Shown piece by piece: positions 54,221 to 63,105 of a stretch of DNA of 64,000 nt; position 1 is the first letter of the stretch; every line of letters begins with the position of its first letter. The notes under the pieces are model-generated. The model did no database searches, was not told where the DNA came from, and worked only from the letters and a program-made list of their open reading frames with translations. This stretch comes from JBMDXB01 sp048594975 (GTDB lineage Bacteria > Acidobacteriota > Vicinamibacteria > Vicinamibacterales > 2-12-FULL-66-21): assembly GCA_048594975.1 (NCBI GenBank), contig JBMDXQ010000035.1, positions 1-64,000 on the forward strand, given 5' to 3'. The position numbers and the translations under genes are program-made.

Positions 54221-56616
54221 ACCAGCTCCTTGGAAACCGCGCGCACCGCGCCGCGCAGCGCCTGCAGCTCATAGGGCGGCGCCAGCGCGGCGCCCGCATG
54301 CTCCATCCCGAACCGCACGCCCTCCGTGCCGTCGCCCGACGCCGACAGCAGCACCAGCGGCACCCGCGCCGCGTCCGCCCGGCGCGCGGTCCGCCAGCCG
54401 GCGATATCCGCCGACAGCACGCGGCAGTCGACCAGCACCGCCAGCAGGCCGCCGCGTTCGTAGCGCGCGAGCGCCTCCGGCGCGCTCCCTGCCCCGGCCA
54501 CCGCGTAGCCCCAGCCGCGCAGCGCGGCGGCGATAAAGTCACGTTCGGCCTGGTCCGGGTGAGCGACGAGCACGTCACCCGGCGGCACGTCCTCCACCCT
54601 CGCCGGCAGGAGCAGGGTGAAGGTCGTCCCTTCGTCGACCCTGCTGTCGACGACGATCTGACCGCCGTGGTCGCGCACGATGCCGTAGCAGATGCTCAGG
54701 CCGAGGCCCGTGCCCTCGCCGACCTCGCGCGTGGTGAAGAACGGATCGAAGATGCGCGACAGGTTCGCGGGATCGATACCGTGCCCGGTGTCGCCGATGA
54801 ACAGCTCGACGGCCGCCGCGGCGGCGCTGAACCGCGCGCCGGTCCGCAGCTTCCGCACCGGCCGGCCGCGCATCGCCTGCTCGGCGTTGAGCAACAGGTT
54901 GAGCAGCGCCTGCTGGATCTGGCTGCCGTCGGCGACAACCGTCGGCAGGTTCGGCTGGAAATCCGTTTCCACCTCGACGCCGTTCACCCGCAGGTCGTAG
55001 GCGCGCAGCGACAGCACGCGGGTGCTCAGGTCGGCGAGGTCGTGGGGCCGGCGCTCGGCCGCCTGCCGGCGGGCGAACGCCAGCAGGTTGCGGACGATGC
55101 TCGCCGCGCGCTCGGATTCCTGCGCGATGCGCCGCAGATCGCGGGCGAGCGAGGCCGGCTCCGGAACGGTCCCGGCGTCGCGCAGTTCCTCCTCGAGCAG
55201 CTGCGCGTAGCCGATGACGCTCGTGAGCGGGTTGTTCAGCTCGTGCGCCACGCCCGCCACCAGCTGCCCGATTGCCGAGAGCTTCTCCGCCTGCAGCAGC
55301 TGCGCCTGCGTCGACTTCAATTGCAGGAGGGTGGTCATCGCCTGCGCGTTCGCCGCCGCCAGTTCCTCGCTCAGCTGACGCAGCCGCCGCGCGTTCCGCG
55401 TCTGCTCGGTCACGTTCTTCGCGACCTGCACGACGGCGCCGCCCTCGGCGTCGCCCGACACGGGAAAGGTGGTGACGGCAAACACGTCGCCGGCCTGCGT
55501 GGGCACCTCGGCGTGACTGCCCTGGCCGCGCAGCGCGCGTGTGACCGCACACGCCTCGTCGTGGCTGCCGCACAGGCCGAGATCGACGCACGAGCTCCCC
55601 CGCAGCGCGGTCACCGGCCGCTGCACCAGGGCCGCCAGCGCCCGGTTGCCGCGCAACAGCTCGCCGCGCACGTCGAAGACGGCGATCGGATCGCCGATCG
55701 CATCGAAAGTCCGTTCCCACTCCCGCTTGGCGCGAAGCACGAACTGGTGGAGCCGCGCGTTGGTGATCGCGACGGCAATCTGCCCCGCGATGATCGCGAC
55801 CAGCCGCTGGTCGGCGGCGTCAAACCGCCGCGGCGCGGCGCTGCCGATCGTCAGCGTGCCCAGCAGCTCGCCGCTCGCGAACATCGGCACGCTCAGCGCG
55901 CTGCGCACCGGCATCCGCGCCGCCGCCTCGCCCGGCACCGCCGCGAAGTCCTCGACGAGGTGGGCCGCCCGTGATCGGATCACGATGTCGCTCGGCCGGG
56001 TGATGCCGGGCTCGTCCCAGACGCGCTGCTGGATGGCCGGGCCGACGACGGCGCGGACCGCGAACGCGCCGGTCGCTTCGTCCTTCAGCCGGATCGACCC
56101 GCCGACCGCCTCGAGGGCGCGCACCACGCGCTGCAGCGCATCGGCGAGCACGTCGTCGAGCTCCAGCGATCGCGCGATGCCTTCGGCAATCTCGTTGATC
56201 GTCTGCAGCTCCCACACCAGCCGGCGGTTGTCCAGGTTGATCTGCCGGCGCTCGAGCGCGCGGCGGATCGTCGCGAACAGGTGCTCGACGTGGACCGGCT
56301 TGGGCACGAACGCGAACGCCGCCAGCTCGTACGAGGGGATCGCGGGCGCGAGCGGAACCGTATCGCCCAGCACGATGATCTCGCAGTCGGGGGTATGGGC
56401 CCTGACCCGCCGGATCACGTCGAACCCCGAGCCCGAGCCGAGCGCGAGGTCGACCAGCGCCGCTGGCACGGGGACGCCATCCAGCGCCGTTTCGACCTGC
56501 GCGACGGAGGCAGCGACAATCGGGCGGTAGCCGCGTGCCGAGGCCTCGTCGGCGAGGCGCGAGAGCAGGCCGCGATCCTCTTCCACGATGAGCAGCGCAA
56601 CCGGTTCGGTGTTCAT
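54217..56616 (-). CDS. hybrid histidine kinase, REC-GAF-PAS-HK-REC
   Basis: 799 aa, no membrane helix. Receiver about 5-125 (ALVDLALGSGSGF), GAF about 150-295, PAS about 310-400, then a HisKA H-box GVAHELNNPLTSVIGYAQLL near 455, N-box QALLNLLLNAEQAM, G-box GDTGHGID and GEGTGLGLSI, and a short C-terminal receiver (LVDCRVLSADIAG) lacking the usual strong acidic pocket. A cytoplasmic sensor. Upstream lies a sigma-54-type promoter and paired activator sites, which suggests autoregulation. Confidence 0.9.
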
Positions 56617-56654
56617 GGCGTCGTGGCGCAGGCAGAATTGCGCGGGTGTCTTTC

Positions 56655-56670
56655 CGCAAGAGCCGCGCCG
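56655..56670 (-). promoter_or_regulatory. predicted sigma-54 promoter for kinase operon
   Basis: On the minus strand CGGCGCG-GCTC-TTGCG matches TGGCACG-N4-TTGCW with the strict -24/-12 GG...GC spacing of 12 and two mismatches in the -24 part. Transcription would start near 56644, 28 nt before the kinase ATG. Confidence 0.6.
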
Positions 56671-56759
56671 GAACCGCCCACGCGCGTGCGATCCGGCCAG
56701 GTCTTCCAGGGGCTGGACTTAGCGCGTTGGCGGGTATCGCGCCCGGGCAATCCCGTGGT

Positions 56760-56806
56760 GTGCGCGTTTCGCAAGTGAAACGCGCACGCGTTGCAAGGGT
56801 GAAACG
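56760..56806 (-). promoter_or_regulatory. two tandem activator sites CGTTTC-N6-GAAACG
   Basis: Site 1 is a perfect 11-bp inverted repeat (GTGCGCGTTTC / GAAACGCGCAC) with a six-base centre at 56760-56787. Site 2, CGTTGC-N6-GAAACG at 56789-56806, is 24 bp away centre to centre. They lie 115-160 bp upstream of the sigma-54 start site, the usual distance for NtrC-type activators. Confidence 0.6.
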
Positions 56807-56843
56807 TTCCGCGTCCGTGGTCCGGGGTCCGGGGCTCGAGGTT

Positions 56844-56859
56844 CCACCGGTACCGGTGG
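56844..56859. other. perfect 16-bp palindrome CCACCGGTACCGGTGG
   Basis: A perfect dyad without spacer in the 282-bp gap between the two signalling genes. It lies downstream of the stop of activator II and far upstream of the kinase promoter. Possible operator; no T-tract, so not a terminator. Confidence 0.4.
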
Positions 56860-56898
56860 GGCAACGATCCGTCGCAAACGGCTCGTCGCGACGGCGAC

Positions 56899-58239
56899 CT
56901 ACTCGATCGCGTGCTTCTTCATCAACCGCCAGAGCGTCGTGCGACTGATCTGCAGATCGCGAGCGGCGGCGGTCACCTCGCCGCGGCTGCGGGCGAGCGC
57001 CGCGACGATCATCTCGCGTTCCGCGCGCTCGCGCGCCGCCGCGACGCTCGTTTCGGCGGGCGGCGCCGAGGGCCGCGGCGCCAGCATCTCCTCCGGAAGG
57101 TCGCCCGGCTCGATCTGCGGCCCGCGCGCCACGGCCACCGCCCGCTGGATTACGTGTTCCAGCTGGCGCACGTTGCCCGGGTAAGGATACGAGCAGAGCG
57201 CCGCCCAGGCCGCTTCGGAGCAGCCCGTCACGCCTGCGGCCGGCCCGTAGCGATCGATGAAGTGCCACGCCAGCAGCCTGACGTCCCCGACGCGCTCCCG
57301 GAGCGGCGGCAGGTGCAGGTGGTGCACGTCGAGCCGGTAATAGAGATCCTGCCGGAACCGGCCCGCCTGGATGGCCTCGCGAAGATCGATGTTGGTGGCG
57401 GCGATGAACCGCACGTCGACCGTCCGGCTGTCGTTGGACCCGATACGCCGCACCTCCCCCGACTCCAGTGTACGGAGCAGCTTCGCCTGGAGGGCCCCCG
57501 TCATCGTGCCGATCTCGTCGAGGAAGAACGTACCGCCGGATGCGTGTTCGATCAGTCCGGGACGCGACGCCTCGGCGCCGGTGAAGGCGCCGCGGGCGTG
57601 TCCGAACAGCTCGCTTTCGAGCAGCGATTCCGTCACCGCCGCGCAATTGAGCGCGACGAAGGCCTTCGCCGCGCGCGGGCTCGCCGCGTGAATCGCACGG
57701 GCCGCCAGTTCCTTACCCGTCCCCGTTTCGCCGGTGATGAGCACGGTCCCCGGGGCCGGGCCGGCTCGCCGGATGAGGTCACGGACGCGATGCATCGCCG
57801 GGCTCTCGCCGACGAGCGCGTCGAGCGTAGGCGCGGGCCGGATCTGCCGCTGCAGCAGGTCGACCTGCCGCGCCAGCTGCCGCCGATCGACGGCGGCGCG
57901 GACGCGCATCAGCAGCTCGTCGCGGAAGAACGGCTTCTGCATGAAGTCCACCGCGCCGAGCTTCATCGCCTCCACCGCGACATCCACGGTGCCGAAGCCG
58001 GTCATCATGATGCAGGCGGCGTCCACTCGCGCCTCGCGGAGCGTCCGCAGCACGTCGATGCCGGACAGCCCGGGCATCCGGAGGTCCGAGAGGATGACGT
58101 CGAATCCGCCGCCGCGGGCCAGTGCGATTCCCTCCTCCCCGGTGCGCGCCGGTTCGACCACGTATCCAGCGCCGCGCAGCAACCGCCCGAGGCTCTCGCG
58201 CACCGAATCGTCGTCGTCGATCAGGAGGATCCGCGCCAT
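56899..58239 (-). CDS. sigma-54 response regulator (NtrC family) II
   Basis: 446 aa. Receiver 1-120 (VILSDLRMPGLSG), AAA+ about 140-365 with GETGTGKE, GAFTGA and FFLDEIGTM, and a Fis-type HTH (RGEVTAAARDLQISRTTLWR). It is upstream of the kinase operon in the same direction but 282 bp away and has its own leader. It may be the second regulator served by the hybrid kinase or the activator of its promoter. Confidence 0.92.
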   Translation of the reverse strand: MARILLIDDDDSVRESLGRLLRGAGYVVEPARTGEEGIALARGGGFDVILSDLRMPGLSGIDVLRTLREARVDAACIMMTGFGTVDVAVEAMKLGAVDFMQKPFFRDELLMRVRAAVDRRQLARQVDLLQRQIRPAPTLDALVGESPAMHRVRDLIRRAGPAPGTVLITGETGTGKELAARAIHAASPRAAKAFVALNCAAVTESLLESELFGHARGAFTGAEASRPGLIEHASGGTFFLDEIGTMTGALQAKLLRTLESGEVRRIGSNDSRTVDVRFIAATNIDLREAIQAGRFRQDLYYRLDVHHLHLPPLRERVGDVRLLAWHFIDRYGPAAGVTGCSEAAWAALCSYPYPGNVRQLEHVIQRAVAVARGPQIEPGDLPEEMLAPRPSAPPAETSVAAARERAEREMIVAALARSRGEVTAAARDLQISRTTLWRLMKKHAIE

Positions 58240-58315
58240 CGCAGGGTCATCTTACGCCGGGCAGGCGCGGCACGAGGCGTTCAAGCTGGCAACCGCGACG
58301 GCCGATAACGAACAC

Positions 58316-59284
58316 ATGCGCCGCGAGCGGCTGCTCCACGCGACACTTCTGGCGGCGATCGCTGCCGCCGCGGGCTGCACCGTGCCGGGCGGGCCGAGTG
58401 GGAAGCCGGGCGTGCGGCCCTCTCTGCCGGCGCGAGTGCGCGTCTACGTTGCCGACCACGGCGGCTCGACACGCCTCCTCACGCTGGAAGAGTACGTTCG
58501 CGGGTCGATCCTCGCGGAGTTCGCGCCGGCGGGAGGGAATCCAGCCGACGTCGAAGGCATGCTCGAAGTGCAGGCGGTCGTCAGCCGCACGTTCGCCATC
58601 GCCCATCTCGGCCGTCACCGCCGGGACGGCTACGACCTCTGCGCGACTACCCACTGCCAGTTGTTCGATCCGGCGCGGATGCGAAGTTCGAGGTGGTCCG
58701 GCGTCGCCGCCCGGGCGGCGGCACGTACCGCCGGCATGGTCCTGTGGTTCGAGCGTGGCGCCGCATCGGCGTTGTATCACGCCGACTGCGGCGGCCACAC
58801 GAGCGATCCCGTGGCGGTCTGGGGTGGCGCGGCGCTGCCGTACCTGCCTGCCGGCGTTGATGACGGACCCGCACGGGCGGCGCACGGCGCCTGGAAATAC
58901 GAGGCGGGCAGAGAGGCGGTCCGGCTCGCGCTGAACGCCGATGCGCGAACCGCGACCGGTGCTCGGCTGGAGGCGATCGTCGTGCTCGACCGCGACGGCG
59001 CCGGGCGCGCCGTCCGGATACGCCTGGAGGGCACCGCGCGACGCGAAGTCAGGGGCGAGGTGCTCCGCGAGGTGCTCACGCGCCGATTCGGAGCCCGAAC
59101 CGTCAAGAGCACGCTCTTCAGCGTGCGGCGGGCCCGGGGAACGTTCGTTTTCGACGGACGAGGCTTCGGACACGGCGTCGGCCTCTGCCAGGCCGGGGCG
59201 CTCGCGCGTGTCTCCGCTGGCGCGTCCTCGGCGGCGGTGCTGCGCCACTACTTCCCGGGAACCAGGCTGGTGGTGCTGCGCTGA
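58316..59284 (+). CDS. SpoIID/LytB-domain lipoprotein
   Basis: 322 aa. An N-terminal lipobox (LLAAIAAAAGC, Cys near residue 21) marks a lipoprotein. The SpoIID domain spans about 45-320: LEEYVRGSILAEFAP, VQAVVSRTFAI, and the closing GFGHGVGLCQAGALA. SpoIID enzymes are lytic transglycosylases acting on peptidoglycan; the conserved Glu lies in the AEFAP segment. In a non-sporulating lineage it likely has a cell-wall remodelling role. A CCGGCCG...CGGCCGG hairpin follows the stop. Confidence 0.9.
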   Translation: MRRERLLHATLLAAIAAAAGCTVPGGPSGKPGVRPSLPARVRVYVADHGGSTRLLTLEEYVRGSILAEFAPAGGNPADVEGMLEVQAVVSRTFAIAHLGRHRRDGYDLCATTHCQLFDPARMRSSRWSGVAARAAARTAGMVLWFERGAASALYHADCGGHTSDPVAVWGGAALPYLPAGVDDGPARAAHGAWKYEAGREAVRLALNADARTATGARLEAIVVLDRDGAGRAVRIRLEGTARREVRGEVLREVLTRRFGARTVKSTLFSVRRARGTFVFDGRGFGHGVGLCQAGALARVSAGASSAAVLRHYFPGTRLVVLR

Positions 59285-59380
59285 TCCGGCCGGCCGCGGT
59301 ATGATGTTGTTCCCGGCCGGGGCGACTGAGCCGGAACCCTCCTTCCCGCGCTTTCTCGCGGACGCCGGGCCGCGCTTCCG

Positions 59381-59386
59381 TATAAT
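59381..59386 (+). promoter_or_regulatory. -10 TATAAT upstream of ECF sigma gene
   Basis: Perfect TATAAT, 57 bp before the sigma ATG. The -35 is not clear. The 159-bp gap also contains GGAAC at 59332, as in some ECF -35 elements, but no convincing partner. Confidence 0.35.
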
Positions 59387-59443
59387 GGGCGCTAAGTATC
59401 GAGAGCGACGGCAGTAAACGTTCGCGTTGCCGGGGCGTATTGA

Positions 59444-60115
59444 ATGACAGGACCTCAACCGGCCGGCTCGCCCGGCCGTGAAGCGGATAGTTACGCGGCC
59501 TCGGCCGTCAAGGCGCTGCAGGGCGAGGGGCGTCATGCCGAGGCGCGCGAACGGTTCGCGGAACTGGTGGGCAGGCACCAGCGGCGAGCGTCCCGCATCG
59601 CCTTCCACTATCTCCGCGACGGCGCGGAAGCCGACGAGGCGGTGCAGGACGCGTTCGTGAAGGCGTACTCCCATCTCGCGTCGTTCCGCGAAGAGCTTCC
59701 GTTCGAGGTGTGGTTCACGCGCATCCTGATCAACGGGTGCCTGGACCGGATCAAAGCGCGCACCCGGCGCGAGAAATGGCTGGCGCCGATGCCCGTCGGG
59801 CCGGGCGGCGAGCGCGACTTCGCCGAGCGGACCGCCGGAAGCGGGCCGACGCCGGAAGATCAGCTGCTGGCGCGTGAGCGGCGGCGGACGCTTGCCGCGT
59901 TGTTGGCCAGGCTGCCCGAGCGGCAGCGATCGGTGTTCATGTTGAGCCACTACGAGGGGTGCACCTCGCGCGAAGTGAGCGCGCTGACCGGCCTGAACGA
60001 ATCGACCGTGCGCGTGCACCTGTTCCGCGCGATCCGCCGGTTGCGATCGCTGCTGGCGGCCGAGGGCGTGGAACGGGTTTCCGCTGCCGTGGAGAAACGC
60101 CGTGTCAATTCTTAA
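59444..60115 (+). CDS. ECF-type RNA polymerase sigma factor with ZAS partner
   Basis: 223 aa. Region 2 (RFAELVGRHQRRASRIAFHY; EADEAVQDAFVKAYSHL) and region 4 (LPERQRSVFMLSHYEGCTS, LNESTVRVHLFRAIRRL). The N-terminal 25 residues are low-complexity, so a slightly later start is possible. It overlaps the downstream anti-sigma gene by 14 bp, which fixes the pairing. Confidence 0.93.
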   Translation: MTGPQPAGSPGREADSYAASAVKALQGEGRHAEARERFAELVGRHQRRASRIAFHYLRDGAEADEAVQDAFVKAYSHLASFREELPFEVWFTRILINGCLDRIKARTRREKWLAPMPVGPGGERDFAERTAGSGPTPEDQLLARERRRTLAALLARLPERQRSVFMLSHYEGCTSREVSALTGLNESTVRVHLFRAIRRLRSLLAAEGVERVSAAVEKRRVNS

Positions 60116-60788
60116 CCGCATGATCGCGCGCCGGCACCTGGACGACGCCACGCTCGTCGGCATCTGGACCGCCGCGGGCGAAGCCGACGGTCGACCGGCT
60201 CCGGGCCGCCCGGAGGATCGCGGAACGGATGTGAGCGGCGAGCCGGCCGAGGCCGCTCACCTGGTGACGTGCCACGAGTGCACGGCCCGGTACGAAGCGC
60301 TGTGCTCGTGGCTACAGACAGTTCGCGACGAGGCGGTCGAGGAAGCAGACGCCGCATTCCCGCCCGAGCGCCTTGCCGCCCAGCAGGCCCTTATCCTCCG
60401 CCGGCTCGAGGCGGCCGAGCGGCCTGCGCGCATCATTGCATTCCCGAAGTTCGCGCAGCCGCTGTCACACCGGCCGTCGGCGGCGCACCGCTGGATCACC
60501 GTGGCGGCGGCCGCGGGCCTCGTGATTGGCGTTGCCCTGGGGCAGTGGATGGATCTCCGTCACCGGTTCGCCCCGAGGCCGGCACGAACCGCCGACGCGG
60601 TGGTGACCTCGTCGGCACCGGTGGCGGCATCGGCCGACATGCGGATGCAAACGGCTTCGGCGGTGAGCGACGAGGCGTTCCTCTTCGAGCTCGAGACGTC
60701 CCTCTCGATGCATCCGTCGGTCGCGCCGCTGCGCGCGCTCGACACGCTCACGCCGCGGTCGCGGGATTTCCTCGAGCCGTCCAGGTAA
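60102..60788 (+). CDS. zinc-binding anti-sigma factor
   Basis: 228 aa. The ZAS motif HLVTCHECTARY (H-x3-C-x2-C) is near residue 53, followed by a helix region, one membrane helix at about 131-147 (WITVAAAAGLVIGVALG) and an outer segment. It should hold the upstream sigma factor at the membrane until a signal releases it, possibly a redox or envelope signal because of the zinc thiols. Confidence 0.9.
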   Translation: MSILNRMIARRHLDDATLVGIWTAAGEADGRPAPGRPEDRGTDVSGEPAEAAHLVTCHECTARYEALCSWLQTVRDEAVEEADAAFPPERLAAQQALILRRLEAAERPARIIAFPKFAQPLSHRPSAAHRWITVAAAAGLVIGVALGQWMDLRHRFAPRPARTADAVVTSSAPVAASADMRMQTASAVSDEAFLFELETSLSMHPSVAPLRALDTLTPRSRDFLEPSR

Positions 60789-60797
60789 TATTCGGGA

Positions 60798-62003
60798 GTG
60801 GCCTCTCCGCAGCCGCTGATCTTCCGCAAGGGTCTCGACATGAAGGAGGCGGTGGCCGGCGAGCTGGCGGCCGCCTACGACAGCCGGATCGTCGATGCGG
60901 TCCGCGCCTCCGACTTCCAGTTCCGCTCGGGCCGGCTCACGCTGCACCTCGCCCGCGAGTTCGGGTTCTGCTACGGCGTCGACCGCGCCGTCGACTACGC
61001 CTACCAGGCACGACGCCGTTTCCCCGATCGCAACGTCTTTCTCACCGGTGAGATCATCCACAACCCGCACGTCAACGATCGCCTGCGTGCCGCCGGGATT
61101 CGCTTCCTCACCGATCTTGGGGAAGACGCCGGAGCGCTCGGCCCGCAGGAGGTGGTGATCGTCCCCGCGTTCGGCGTGACCGTCGGCGAGATGGCGAGGC
61201 TCTCCGACCTCGGCTGCACGCTGGTGGACACCACGTGCGGCTCGGTCCTCAACGTGTGGAAGAACGTCATCCGCTACGCGCGCGAGGGCTACACATCGGT
61301 GATCCACGGCAAGGTGAAACACGAGGAAACCCGTGCGACTGCCTCGCAGGCGCTCAAGTTCCCGAACGGGCGCTACCTGGTAGTCCTGGACCGGGAGGAG
61401 GCGGCCATCGTCTGCGAGTACATCCGGCACGGCGGCCGGCGCGAGGCGTTCCTCGATCGCTTCCGCGGCGCCGTGTCTCCCGGCTTCGAACCCGATCGCG
61501 ACCTGGAACGCATCGGCTGCGCCAACCAGACGACGATGCTCATGTCGGAGTCGCTGGAGATCGGGGAGATGTTCGCGCAGGCGATGCGGGATCGTTACGG
61601 CGCGGAGGCGCTCGGCGGGCATTTCCGCGCCTTCGACACGATTTGCAGCGCCACCCAGGAGCGTCAGGACGCGGTGATCGCGCTGCTCGACGAGCACCCG
61701 CTGGACGTCATGCTCGTCGTCGGCGGCTACAACAGCAGCAACACGTGCAACCTGGCGCGGATCTGCGCGGCGCGCGCGCGTACTTACCACATCGCCGATC
61801 CGGCCTGCCTGCTGTCGGCCGACGAGATTCGGCACCGCCCGATCGGGCTTCCGTCCACGACGGCGGGCGGCGAGGACGCGACCCGCGGCTGGCTCCGCCC
61901 GCAGGGCCCCGTCGTCGTGGGCCTGACCGCCGGCGCCTCAACTCCCAACAACATCGTCGGGCAGATCATCCGGCGTATCGACGAACTGGTGAACGCTGGA
62001 TAA
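60798..62003 (+). CDS. ispH: 4-hydroxy-3-methylbut-2-enyl diphosphate reductase (long IspH)
   Basis: 401 aa. The last step of the MEP isoprenoid pathway. Three iron-sulfur cysteines are in EFGFCYGVDRA, VDTTCGSV and SSNTCNLARI; HGKVKHEET and FDTICSATQERQ are also seen. It is of the long, plant/cyanobacteria-like form (about 400 aa, with a conserved N-terminal extension FRKGLDMKEAV) rather than the 310-aa E. coli form. The GTG start keeps that extension; ATG at 60840 is the alternative. Confidence 0.93.
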   Translation: MASPQPLIFRKGLDMKEAVAGELAAAYDSRIVDAVRASDFQFRSGRLTLHLAREFGFCYGVDRAVDYAYQARRRFPDRNVFLTGEIIHNPHVNDRLRAAGIRFLTDLGEDAGALGPQEVVIVPAFGVTVGEMARLSDLGCTLVDTTCGSVLNVWKNVIRYAREGYTSVIHGKVKHEETRATASQALKFPNGRYLVVLDREEAAIVCEYIRHGGRREAFLDRFRGAVSPGFEPDRDLERIGCANQTTMLMSESLEIGEMFAQAMRDRYGAEALGGHFRAFDTICSATQERQDAVIALLDEHPLDVMLVVGGYNSSNTCNLARICAARARTYHIADPACLLSADEIRHRPIGLPSTTAGGEDATRGWLRPQGPVVVGLTAGASTPNNIVGQIIRRIDELVNAG

Positions 62004-62042
62004 CGACTCCCGGAAGCCGACGACGGCCAACCAGGATTCGAC

Positions 62043-62321
62043 CTATCGCCTTATCTGCGACAGCTCGCGGGTGTCGGCTTCGGACAGTGCGAGGCGGATC
62101 TTCTTGCCGCGGTTGCGCGCGAGGAAGCGGTGCAGGTCGGTGCCCGGCTTGGCCATGATGGTCGCGGAGTCGCCCAGGGTGAAATAGCCCTCCTGGACCT
62201 CGTGGTCCGCCGAAGTGACCTGGACGGTCATCGCAGTTTCGTCCTTGTCGGAAGCCAGGGATATCCCGAGGCCGAACAGCAGCAACGCCAGCACCATCCA
62301 CGCCGTCATGGCGGTACGCAC
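62043..62321 (-). CDS. small exported protein, unknown function
   Basis: 92 aa. Signal peptide (TAWMVLALLLFGLGISLAS), then a small soluble domain with EVQEGYFTLGDSATIMAK and a basic segment (RFLARNRGKKIRL). No family recognised. It is divergent from the CpxP/Spy-like gene. Confidence 0.7.
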   Translation of the reverse strand: MRTAMTAWMVLALLLFGLGISLASDKDETAMTVQVTSADHEVQEGYFTLGDSATIMAKPGTDLHRFLARNRGKKIRLALSEADTRELSQIRR

Positions 62322-62519
62322 GGGGTTAACGCCTCCTCGACCGGCTCACCCGGCCCGCTGCAGGGGTTGCAAGCCGGCTGCCACAGCAGGTCACGGCCAG
62401 AACCGCCGCGCTGACGGAACTGGCGAGGGTGGACGCTCTCCGCCGGGCGGTAAACAGGGCCACTCAACGGGTCGTAATACTGCCTGTAAACCGCTTCGGA
62501 GCAGGGAGATATCTGGGTC

Positions 62520-63047
62520 ATGCAAAGGCAGTTCGGTCGGGCGTTCGTCGTCACCATCATCATGGCGGCCTGCGTGCCCTCGGTGATGCGGGCGGCGCGC
62601 TCAGGCGCCGTCGCCGCGGATTGCGAGGAGCAGGCGGCCGAGCCGCAGAAGTCGCAGGCGGGGGGCGACCGCCGTCCCGAGCACAGCCGGGTGAAGTGGT
62701 GGGAAGACCCCGCGTGGCGCTCGGAACTGGGCATCACGGACAAGCAGTCCGGGAAGATCCGCGAGATCTTCGAAGTCGAAATGGTGAAGCTGCGGGCGAT
62801 GCGCGAGGAGCTGAACCGACTCGAAGACAAGCTGGCGAAGATGGTCAAGGACGATCGATCCAGCCTGGCAGCCCTCACCGAGAAGTGGGACCGGGTCGGG
62901 ACGCTGCTGGCGGAGATGTACAAGACGCGGCAGCTGATGATCTACCGCATCGACCGGGAACTGACCCCCGAGCAGCGCGTCAAGCTGCAGGCAATGTACG
63001 ACCGGCTCCAGGCGGAGCGCCGCCAGGAGGCGGACCGCCGTCGTTGA
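62520..63047 (+). CDS. Spy/CpxP-like periplasmic protein
   Basis: 175 aa with an N-terminal export signal and a long helical body (about 68-170) ending in the LTPEQRVKLQAMYD motif (LTxxQ family). Such proteins are periplasmic chaperones or metal-stress sensors (Spy, CpxP, ZraP). It lies 58 bp before the TolC-type gene, so an envelope-stress or efflux role is likely but inferred. Confidence 0.82.
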   Translation: MQRQFGRAFVVTIIMAACVPSVMRAARSGAVAADCEEQAAEPQKSQAGGDRRPEHSRVKWWEDPAWRSELGITDKQSGKIREIFEVEMVKLRAMREELNRLEDKLAKMVKDDRSSLAALTEKWDRVGTLLAEMYKTRQLMIYRIDRELTPEQRVKLQAMYDRLQAERRQEADRRR

Positions 63048-63105
63048 CGTTCTCTTCATGTCTCGGGCTCTTTCGAGCGCTGTATACATCCCTGGAGGCA
63101 CTCTC

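Noticed and set aside
56617..56640. Sigma-54-like TGGCGC...TTGC on the plus strand
   Set aside because: Spacing is three bases too long and no plus-strand gene follows.
58240..58315. Sigma-54 promoter before activator II
   Set aside because: CGGCCG...GGTTGC has one extra base between the GG and GC elements; sigma-54 spacing is strict.
59285..59330. Terminator after the SpoIID-like gene
   Set aside because: A CCGGCCG/CGGCCGG hairpin is present but no T-tract follows, so I list it only as a hairpin.
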